Assembly: GCA_903822525.1 (NCBI GenBank)
Contig: CAIJPI010000040.1
Coordinates: 1-38,650, forward strand
Direction: 5' to 3'
DNA from: an uncultured Bacteroidales bacterium
GTDB taxonomy: Bacteria > Bacteroidota > Bacteroidia > Bacteroidales > UBA4417
Length of the DNA: 38,650 nt
The position numbers and the translations under genes are program-made. A model generated the notes under the pieces. The model worked only from the letters and a program-made list of their open reading frames with translations. It did not search any database and was not told the DNA's origin. The number at the start of each line of letters is the position of its first letter. The first letter of the stretch is position 1. Shown in pieces: positions 32,058-38,650 of the stretch.

Positions 32058-35000
32058 CTATTTTGAAGTAGCTTTAAGCCATTCACGGGCATTCACAAAT
32101 GCTTCGATCCAGGGCGACACCTGGTCAGCGCTACGCGAACCTGGATACAAAGGCCATTGCCAGGGCAGTAGTGAACGTTCGAGATGAGGCATCATTACCA
32201 GGTGGCGGCCATCATCACTCGAAATACATGCAGCATTATACATGGAGCCGTTAGGGTTGCCAGGATAATCACTGTAGGAATATTTGGCAGCAATATTATA
32301 ATTTTCTTCAGCATATGGGAAGGCAAACAATCCTTCACCATGGGCAACCCAGATACCTAATTTGCTTCCGGCAAGCGATTTCAGCATAACCGAATCGTTT
32401 TCAAGAATATCAACCGTAAGGAAACTCGATTCGAATTTCCCGGAAGCATTATGCAGCATTTTTGTTTTCAGCTGATGATCAGGGTTTACAAGTCCAAGTT
32501 CAATCATAACCTGACAGCCGTTGCAAACACCCAGGCTCAGTGTATCTTTTCTTGCATAGAATTTCTCAAGGGCAATTCTGGCATTGTCATTGTATTTAAA
32601 AGCACCTGCCCAGCCTTTGGCCGAACCCAGTACATCAGAATTGGAGAACCCACCGACAAAAACAATCATATGGATATCCTCGAGGGTTTCGCGTCCGCTC
32701 ATCAGGTCGGTCATATGAACATCCTTTACATCAAGCCCGGCTAGGTGCATGCTCCAGGCCATTTCGCGATCGCCGTTCACGCCTTTTTCGCGGATAATGG
32801 CAGCCTTGATTCCTGAACGGATTTTTCGAACCGGATCAATAACAAACTGGCTGTACTTACCTGTGAATCCCTGGGGGAAAATAAATTTACGCTCCTGAAC
32901 AGCGTAATTATCGAACCTTTCCTTTGCTTTAAACTCGCCGCATTGTTTGCGATCCAGGAGGTACGAAGTGCGGAACCATTTATCGCGACAGTAATGAATA
33001 TCAAATGAATAATTCTGTCCGAGGTATGCAATACTTAACGTATTACCTGCAGCAGGGCTGCCGATTACGTTAAATCCGACTCCCTTCTCATGCAGGTAGA
33101 TACTCACAAAATCAAGATCGTTTACCTGAATAACTATACCGGGCTTCTCGCTGAAGAGAAGCCTGACAATATCATTCCCGCCTAATCCGTCGAGTTCGAG
33201 GTTCATCCCCAGTTTGATATGACTGAAAGCCATTTCGAGAAGTGTTGTAATCAGTCCGCCGGCTGAAATATCATGCCCGGCAAGTATCATATCCTTCCGG
33301 ATAAGATCCTGAACAGATTCAAAACACAGCCGGAAATACGCGGCATCCCTTACTTCAGGAGGACTTCCGCCCAATTTATTAAGTGCCTGGGCAAATGAGC
33401 TTCCTCCAATATTTGAATCACTTTGTGAGAAATCGATGTATAGTAGTGATGAGGTAAAGCTTTCTTTCAGAACCGGGCTGATCACTTTACGGATATCAGT
33501 CACCTCCCCTACTGTTGAAATGATAACTGTTCCGGGTGCCATAACTGTATCGCCGCCGGGGTATTTCTGAGTCATCGAAAGAGAATCTTTGCCGGTAGGG
33601 ATATTAATTCCCAATTCAATGGCAAAATCACTTACTGCTTTAACAGCTTTGTAGAGCCGTGCATCTTCTCCTTCGTTGCGGCAGGGCCACATCCAGTTGG
33701 CGCTAAGCGAAACACCACTCAATCCCTGCTCAATGGGTGCCCATACAAGGTTGGTAAGGGCTTCGGCAACCGAAAGTACCGATCCTGCTTCAGGATCAAT
33801 CAAACCTGCAACAGGCGAATGGCCAATTGAAGTTGCGATGCCTTTAATACCCAGGTAATCGAGTGCTACCACTCCCAGGTTATTCAACGGAAGTTGCAGC
33901 GGCCCGGCCGTTTGCTGATGTGCAATGCGGCCTGTAACCGAGCGATCCACTTTGTTGGTGAGCCAGTCCTTACAAGCAACGGCTTCTAGCTGTAAAACCT
34001 GTTCAACATAATGTGTTAATAGCGATTGATCGTATGACGGCTGCTGAAAAGCTGATTCAATAGCCTTGTCGCGCATAAATGTACGCGGCGGTTTACCGAA
34101 AAAATATTTAAGAGGAAGATTGATGGGAGCATCACCGGTAAGCGGGTTTTTAAATGAAAAATTCATATCACCGGTTATGTCGCCTGCAACATAAAACGGG
34201 GCACGTTCGCGTTCGGCTACTCTTTGCATTTTGGCCACATCATCAGCGTGCAAAACCAGTCCCATGCGCTCCTGTGATTCGTTGCCAATAATTTCTTTGC
34301 CCGACAAGGTTGGATCGCCAACCGGAAGCTTTGTGATGTCAATGGCACCGCCTTGCTCTTCAACGAGTTCAGATAAGGAATTTAAATGGCCGCCGGCACC
34401 ATGGTCGTGTACCGAGATAATTGGATTATCGACACTCTCTGCCATTGCGCGGATAGCGTTATACACCCGTTTCTGCATTTCAGGATTCGAACGCTGAATC
34501 GCATTCATCTCAATCCCACTGTGGTATTCGCCGGTAGCAACGGATGAAACTGCTCCGCCACCCATACCGATGCGGTAATTATCGCCTCCCATTACAATTA
34601 CTTTGTCGCCGGGTTGAGGGTGTCCTTTTAAACTGTCAGTCTTTCGGCCGTATCCAATGCCACCAGCCTGCATGATCACTTTATCGTAACCGTATCTTTT
34701 ATCGTTTTCAGAATGTTCGAATGTAAGGACCGATCCACATATCAGCGGCTGTCCGAACTTATTGCCGAAATCGCTTGCTCCGTTTGATGCTTTGATCAGA
34801 ATTTCCTCAGGAGTTTGATAAAGCCATGGACGGGGTTTATTATCTGCTTCCCATTCACGGCCTTCACCGGTGCGTGGATACGAAGTCATGTAAACAGCGG
34901 TACCGGCTATTGGCATGGAGCCCTTGCCACCAGCCATGCGGTCGCGGATTTCACCTCCCGATCCGGTAGCAGCACCATTAAATGGCTCAACAGTGGTCGG

Positions 35001-35750
35001 GAAATTGTGTGTTTCAGCTTTAAGCGAAATAACGGTATCAATATCCCGTGTCTCGAAATAATCAGACTTATCCTGTGTGGCTGGTGCAAACTGCTCGGCT
35101 ACAGGCCCTTCAACAAAAGCAACATTATCAGTATAAGCTGACACAATCCGTCCCGGATGTTGTTTAGAGGTCTTCTTTATCAGTTGGAAAAGGCTATCCG
35201 GTTTTTCTTCTCCATCAATTACAAATGTGCCATTAAAAATTTTGTGCCTGCAATGTTCCGAATTCACCTGTGAGAACCCGAAAACTTCGCTATCGGTAAG
35301 TTTGCGTCCCAGTTTAAGGCTTACCTCATCCAGGTATTCAATTTCTTCATCACTCAGCGCCAGTCCTTCTTTTTTGTTATAGGCAGCAATATCTTCAATC
35401 ATGACAATAGGTTCCGGTTGTTTCAGGATGGTGAACATATCCTGGTCGAGACCGGTATATAAACGCTGCAGCATGGGATCATAAGAAGCATGATCATGGG
35501 CAACTTCAGTAAATTCCTCGATACGGGCGATGCCTTCGATGCCCATATTCTGGGTTATTTCGACGGCATTGGTGCTCCAGGGAGTGATCATTTCGCGGCG
35601 TGGACCAACAAAAAACCCGGCTATTTTGCTTTCGCTAATCTGCCGGGCTTCACCAAAAAGCCATTCCAGTTTTGGGATATCATTACTGTTTATATCAGTT
35701 TGATGATGTACCGTGTACACCGTTTTGTCCTTGCGAAAGTAGTGAATCAT
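32058..35750 (-). CDS. purL: Phosphoribosylformylglycinamidine synthase, single chain
   Basis: This 1230-residue large-type PurL makes formylglycinamidine ribonucleotide in purine synthesis. In order: an N-terminal PurS-like region, the central ATP-binding AIRS-type halves (SEHCRHKIF, KAETHNFPTTVEPFNGAATGSGGEIRD, SVHDHGAGGHLNSLSELVE, then DISAGGLITTLLEMAFS), and a C-terminal glutaminase domain with nucleophile Cys in SLGVCNGCQ and His/Glu in MPHLERS. It is therefore the fused form that needs no PurS or PurQ. The frame is open to 35804, but the upstream bases overlap the -7 element at 35779-35772, so the ATG at 35750 is used. Confidence 0.96.
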   Translation of the reverse strand: MIHYFRKDKTVYTVHHQTDINSNDIPKLEWLFGEARQISESKIAGFFVGPRREMITPWSTNAVEITQNMGIEGIARIEEFTEVAHDHASYDPMLQRLYTGLDQDMFTILKQPEPIVMIEDIAAYNKKEGLALSDEEIEYLDEVSLKLGRKLTDSEVFGFSQVNSEHCRHKIFNGTFVIDGEEKPDSLFQLIKKTSKQHPGRIVSAYTDNVAFVEGPVAEQFAPATQDKSDYFETRDIDTVISLKAETHNFPTTVEPFNGAATGSGGEIRDRMAGGKGSMPIAGTAVYMTSYPRTGEGREWEADNKPRPWLYQTPEEILIKASNGASDFGNKFGQPLICGSVLTFEHSENDKRYGYDKVIMQAGGIGYGRKTDSLKGHPQPGDKVIVMGGDNYRIGMGGGAVSSVATGEYHSGIEMNAIQRSNPEMQKRVYNAIRAMAESVDNPIISVHDHGAGGHLNSLSELVEEQGGAIDITKLPVGDPTLSGKEIIGNESQERMGLVLHADDVAKMQRVAERERAPFYVAGDITGDMNFSFKNPLTGDAPINLPLKYFFGKPPRTFMRDKAIESAFQQPSYDQSLLTHYVEQVLQLEAVACKDWLTNKVDRSVTGRIAHQQTAGPLQLPLNNLGVVALDYLGIKGIATSIGHSPVAGLIDPEAGSVLSVAEALTNLVWAPIEQGLSGVSLSANWMWPCRNEGEDARLYKAVKAVSDFAIELGINIPTGKDSLSMTQKYPGGDTVMAPGTVIISTVGEVTDIRKVISPVLKESFTSSLLYIDFSQSDSNIGGSSFAQALNKLGGSPPEVRDAAYFRLCFESVQDLIRKDMILAGHDISAGGLITTLLEMAFSHIKLGMNLELDGLGGNDIVRLLFSEKPGIVIQVNDLDFVSIYLHEKGVGFNVIGSPAAGNTLSIAYLGQNYSFDIHYCRDKWFRTSYLLDRKQCGEFKAKERFDNYAVQERKFIFPQGFTGKYSQFVIDPVRKIRSGIKAAIIREKGVNGDREMAWSMHLAGLDVKDVHMTDLMSGRETLEDIHMIVFVGGFSNSDVLGSAKGWAGAFKYNDNARIALEKFYARKDTLSLGVCNGCQVMIELGLVNPDHQLKTKMLHNASGKFESSFLTVDILENDSVMLKSLAGSKLGIWVAHGEGLFAFPYAEENYNIAAKYSYSDYPGNPNGSMYNAACISSDDGRHLVMMPHLERSLLPWQWPLYPGSRSADQVSPWIEAFVNAREWLKATSK

Positions 35751-35771
35751 GCCGAATATATTTTTCAGGTG

Positions 35772-35779
35772 CAAAGATA
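35772..35779 (-). promoter_or_regulatory. -7 element of purL
   Basis: The minus strand reads TATCTTTG with TTTG 16 nt upstream (35799-35796). The predicted leader is about 15 nt. This sets the start of purL downstream of 35765. Confidence 0.6.
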
Positions 35780-35804
35780 GGAAATCCAAAAGAGACAAAA
35801 ACAA

Positions 35805-36115
35805 ACTACTTTTTACGGTTTATTAACCAAATTGTAATTTATACTCAAAACTAATAGTTATCACTGACCTTAGCTCAACCAGGCTCATTCCAGACAGGCT
35901 AATCCTAGATTTTCATACTATTTCTCGATTATACTCTAAATTTGTTATGATTTCCAGCCTAATCGTGCACAACCGGCTTATATATGTGGCAATTGAAACT
36001 TCATCGCTGATCATTATCCGGATAAATTGGATAGTGATATTGAAAATCTCAACACTAAAAATCAATAAACTCCACATTATTAACCACTTCATGTTATTTG
36101 GTAGGTAAATAAGAG
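35805..36115. other. Divergent purL/deaD intergenic region
   Basis: No coding frame or structured RNA was recognised here. The region is AT-rich. A long leader for the helicase is not expected, because its -7 element lies at 36116. Confidence 0.4.
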
Positions 36116-36123
36116 TACCTTTG
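36116..36123 (+). promoter_or_regulatory. -7 element of the DEAD-box helicase gene
   Basis: TACCTTTG matches TAnnTTTG, with TTTG at 36097-36100, 15 nt upstream. The leader to the ATG at 36147 is about 18 nt. Confidence 0.6.
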
Positions 36124-36146
36124 CCGGCTTAATCTTAAACCTTTTA

Positions 36147-38096
36147 ATGAATACATTTGACGAATTAGGCTTACAGGAAAACATCCTAAAAGCAATCAAA
36201 GAACTGGGGTTCGAAAACCCTATGCCCGTGCAGGAGGCCGTTATCCCGCGAATAATTGAAAACAACACCGACATTGTTGCCCTGGCGCAAACAGGAACAG
36301 GAAAAACCGCAGCTTTTGGATTACCGCTGCTTCAGCTTATCGATCCTGACAACAAAAAAACACAGGCACTCATTCTGAGCCCTACACGCGAATTGTGTAT
36401 GCAGATAGCAAGCGACCTGAATTCTTACTCAAAATATATGCCCAATATTAAAGTTACCGCTGTTTACGGCGGTGCAAGTATTGAGGCACAAGCAAAACAG
36501 CTTAGAGCCGGCACACAAATCATCGCCGCTACCCCTGGCCGTATGCTCGACATGATCATGCGTAAATACGCTGATTTGTCGGAAGTACGTTTCCTGGTGC
36601 TCGACGAAGCTGACGAAATGCTGGATATGGGTTTTGAGGAAGATGTTCAATCAATTATTGAAAGTACTCCCAAAGACCGCCACACATTCCTTTTCTCGGC
36701 TACCATGCCGGCGGATGTTGAAAAAATTGCCCGGCGGTATATGAAGAACCCTGAAACATTAAGTATGGGTCAGCGGAATGTTGGTGCAACCAACGTGAAG
36801 CATATGTATTACCTCACACATGCCCGCGACCGTTACACGGTTCTGAAGCGTGTTGCCGATTTTCATCCTGAAATGTATGCCATTATTTTTTGCCGCACAC
36901 GCCAGGAAACACAGGAAATTGCAGATTCACTCATTCGCGACGGTTACGATGCTGATGCTTTGCATGGCGATTTATCGCAATCGCAGCGCGACCATGTAAT
37001 GAAGAAATTCCGCGAAAAGCACCTTAACATGCTTGTAGCTACTGATGTGGCAGCACGCGGAATCGACGTAAGCGACCTTACCCATGTTATTAATTACCAG
37101 CTGCCCGACGATAGCGATAACTATATCCACCGTAGCGGTCGTACTGGCCGTGCAGGGAAAGATGGAGTCAGTATTTCCATCATCAATATGAAGGAGAAAG
37201 GCCGTATCAAGATGCTCGAAAGGCAGATTGGAAAACCTTTCAGCGCCGGTAAAATACCTTTAGGACGCCAGGTTTGTGAAAAACAGCTTTATCACCTGAT
37301 CGACCGTATGGAAAATGTAAATGTAATTGAAGACGAAATCAATGATTTCCTTCCTGTCATTTACAAGAAACTGGACGCGATGAGCAAAGAAGAAATTATC
37401 AAACGCTTTGTTTCAATCGAATTCAATAGTTTCCTCGAATACTACCGTGATGCTAAAGACTTGAATGTTGACGAATCGCGTGAGCGTGGCGACCGTTCTG
37501 ATAGCGGTTCATTTACCAGGCTTTTCATGAGTATTGGCCGCAAGGACGGATTAACAGTTCCGAAACTTCTCGGAATGGTCAACGAATTTACCAATAGCCG
37601 TGATTTAAAAGTCGGCAGGGTTGAGTTGGGCGACACTTTTACTTTTATTGAAGTAGACACCAAATATTTACCTTTGTTTATGGCTTCGTTTAAAGACCAA
37701 ACCATGAACGAAAGACCAATTAAAGTTGATGTTGCAGAAGATCAGTCATCATCGGAACGGCCTGGTCGTTCGTCGTATGGTGGCGGAAGAGGTGGAGATC
37801 GTGGCGGTGACCGTGGTGGTGACCGGGGCGGTTATAGAGGTGGTCGCAGCGGAGGTGGAGATCGTGGTGGTTATAGCGGTGGAGACCGTGGCGGCTCAGG
37901 CGGCGGCGGCTACAAAAAGCCTTATGGCTCAGGCAGCGACAGACCAGCTTATAAAGGTGGTGGTGACCGCAAATCCGACTCAAGCCGTTCAGCAACCCGT
38001 TCGGATTCGGACAGAGGTGGCAGCCGGCCTTCAGGAGGAGAACCATGGTATAAAGAACAAGCCGGAAAACCGGGAAAGAAGAAGAAAAGATTCTAG
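36147..38096 (+). CDS. DEAD-box RNA helicase with RGG tail
   Basis: This 649-residue ATP-dependent RNA helicase is of the DeaD/CsdA type. The Q motif region is GFENPMPVQ (21-29), motif I AQTGTGKT (47-54), motif II DEAD (153-156), and motif III SAT (184-186). The second RecA domain has ATDVAARGIDV and HRSGRTGRAG. A DbpA-like RNA-binding domain follows (LFMSIGRKDGLTVPKLLGMVNEF to YLPLFMASF). The last 110 or so residues are a disordered Gly/Arg/Asp/Ser tail with eight RGG triplets and a basic end GKKKKRF. It should remodel structured RNA in ribosome assembly or at low temperature. It is a single gene followed by a repeat array. Confidence 0.94.
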   Translation: MNTFDELGLQENILKAIKELGFENPMPVQEAVIPRIIENNTDIVALAQTGTGKTAAFGLPLLQLIDPDNKKTQALILSPTRELCMQIASDLNSYSKYMPNIKVTAVYGGASIEAQAKQLRAGTQIIAATPGRMLDMIMRKYADLSEVRFLVLDEADEMLDMGFEEDVQSIIESTPKDRHTFLFSATMPADVEKIARRYMKNPETLSMGQRNVGATNVKHMYYLTHARDRYTVLKRVADFHPEMYAIIFCRTRQETQEIADSLIRDGYDADALHGDLSQSQRDHVMKKFREKHLNMLVATDVAARGIDVSDLTHVINYQLPDDSDNYIHRSGRTGRAGKDGVSISIINMKEKGRIKMLERQIGKPFSAGKIPLGRQVCEKQLYHLIDRMENVNVIEDEINDFLPVIYKKLDAMSKEEIIKRFVSIEFNSFLEYYRDAKDLNVDESRERGDRSDSGSFTRLFMSIGRKDGLTVPKLLGMVNEFTNSRDLKVGRVELGDTFTFIEVDTKYLPLFMASFKDQTMNERPIKVDVAEDQSSSERPGRSSYGGGRGGDRGGDRGGDRGGYRGGRSGGGDRGGYSGGDRGGSGGGGYKKPYGSGSDRPAYKGGGDRKSDSSRSATRSDSDRGGSRPSGGEPWYKEQAGKPGKKKKRF

Positions 38097-38103
38097 GAAA
38101 CTG

Positions 38104-38148
38104 GAATCTGGAATCTGAGAATCTGGAATCAGAGAATCTGGAATCAGA
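38104..38148. repeat. Three-unit 15-bp tandem repeat
   Basis: Three 15-bp units follow the helicase stop codon: GAATCTGGAATCTGA, then GAATCTGGAATCAGA twice. Each unit is itself an imperfect 7-8-bp doublet, suggesting slippage. The repeat ends 18 nt before the terminator. Confidence 0.85.
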
Positions 38149-38166
38149 CCTACTTCAAATGAAGAT

Positions 38167-38193
38167 AAAACGCCTCGTTTCGGGGCGTTTTTT
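38167..38193 (+). terminator. Terminator of the DEAD-box helicase gene
   Basis: Stem AAAACGCC paired with GGCGTTTT across a CG-rich loop is followed by T residues. It is also the first of three similar hairpins in the array to the window end. Confidence 0.8.
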
Positions 38194-38650
38194 GTTTGAC
38201 CTCATCCCCTTCCCTTCTCCTGTAGGAGAAGGGCGATCAATTGTACTAAAATTCAAGATCAATGTTTTGTATTTGAATTGTTTTCAATTGTCTGGTATTG
38301 AGCATAAAAAAATATAGAGCATAAAAAAACGCCTCGTTTCCGGGGCGCTTTTTTGTTTGACCTCATCCCCTTACCCTTCTCCTGTAGGAGAAGGGCGATC
38401 AATTGTACTAAAATTCAAGATTAATGTTTTGTATTTGAATTGTTTCCAATTGTCTGAAATTAAACAAATAAAAATATAGAGCATAAAAAAACGCCTCGTT
38501 TCCGGGGCGTTCTTTGTTTGACCTCATCCCCTTCCCTTCTCCTGTAGGAGAAGGGCGATCAATTGTACTAAAATTCAAGATTAATGTTTTGTATTTGAAT
38601 TGTTTCCAATTGTCTGAAATTAAACAAATAAAAATATAGAGCAAAAAAAA
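38167..38650. repeat. Tandem array of ~160-bp terminator/REP units
   Basis: At least three head-to-tail units start near 38171, 38330 and 38492 (spacing 159 and 162 bp), and the sequence at the window end (38640-38650) looks like the start of a fourth. Each unit has a CGCCTCGTTT...GGGGCG hairpin with T tract, a perfect 9-bp hairpin CCCTTCTCC-TGTA-GGAGAAGGG (38212-38233, 38374-38395, 38534-38555), and an AT-rich part with AATTCAA/TTGAATT arms. No gene is present; short frames in it are by-products. The array is cut by the window edge. Confidence 0.85.

Noticed and set aside
35751-35804. Upstream ATG of purL
   Set aside because: The extra 18 codons span the -7 element at 35779-35772 and do not resemble the family N-terminus.
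37720-38118. Two long frames overlapping the helicase tail
   Set aside because: They arise from the GG(T/C)-rich RGG-coding repeat, which stays open in several frames. The DEAD-box frame is the real one.
38408-38644. 78-codon open frame at the right edge
   Set aside because: It is made of the ~160-bp tandem units and contains the same segment twice, so it is a by-product of the repeat.
38104-38650. Possible CRISPR array
   Set aside because: Units are either 15 bp with no spacers or about 160 bp with near-identical content. There is no short repeat with unique spacers and no cas gene.

Overview
The window looks like a chromosomal segment of a Bacteroidota bacterium, most likely Bacteroidales/Marinilabiliales-like and at least partly anaerobic. 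The basis is: repeated TAnnTTTG -7 promoter elements, several with a TTG about 19 nt upstream; no obvious Shine-Dalgarno sites; a secreted protein with a type IX secretion (Por) C-terminal sorting domain; Bacteroidota-typical families (DUF1573, DUF3822, DUF2007, AMP nucleosidase, single-chain PurL); and the conserved birA | rsfS-ftsH-LUD-cdsA-psd neighbourhood. No rRNA, tRNA, CRISPR array, prophage or intact insertion sequence was recognised.

Layout. 0-3.8 kb: a secreted DUF1573 protein, then a convergent three-gene operon (SPFH protein, small membrane protein, ribbon-helix-helix protein), a divergent HAD nucleotidase and a small secreted Cys/Lys/Ala-rich protein. 3.8-9.2 kb (minus strand): rsfS, ftsH, a LUD-domain protein, DUF2007, cdsA and psd, covering ribosome silencing, membrane proteolysis and phospholipid synthesis. 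A 221-bp repeat with terminal inverted repeats sits inside this cluster. 9.5-12.5 kb: birA, an orphan XylF-like sugar-binding lipoprotein and a T9SS cargo protein.

12.5-17.6 kb (minus strand) is the most interesting block. It is a five-gene cluster of heterodisulfide-reductase-like proteins in the order HdrC1-HdrB-HdrA-HdrC2-membrane HdrD. The order resembles soluble sHdr (C1-B1-A-C2-B2), but the last subunit is fused to a cytochrome b-like membrane domain. No lipoate-binding protein, sulfur-transfer gene, hydrogenase or MvhD gene is alongside. The best reading is a thiol/disulfide- or quinone-linked electron-transfer complex of unknown substrate.

17.8-26.9 kb: SRPBCC protein, pyrE, NUDIX hydrolase, coaD, rsmD, DUF3822 protein, a membrane-anchored protein, a TPR protein, an HSDR_N-type nuclease-fold protein, AMP nucleosidase, a second inverted copy of the 221-bp repeat, and holA. 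27-38.65 kb: long-chain acyl-CoA ligase, SDR, SMR transporter preceded by a heptanucleotide tandem repeat, deoD, secreted esterase, purL, and a DEAD-box RNA helicase with an RGG tail. The helicase is followed by a tandem array of about 160-bp units, each carrying a terminator-like hairpin and a REP-like hairpin, that runs off the end of the window.

Most genes are housekeeping. The unusual content is the Hdr-like membrane complex, the paired 221-bp elements, the terminator/REP array, and the face-to-face, apparently leaderless pyrE/NUDIX start region.
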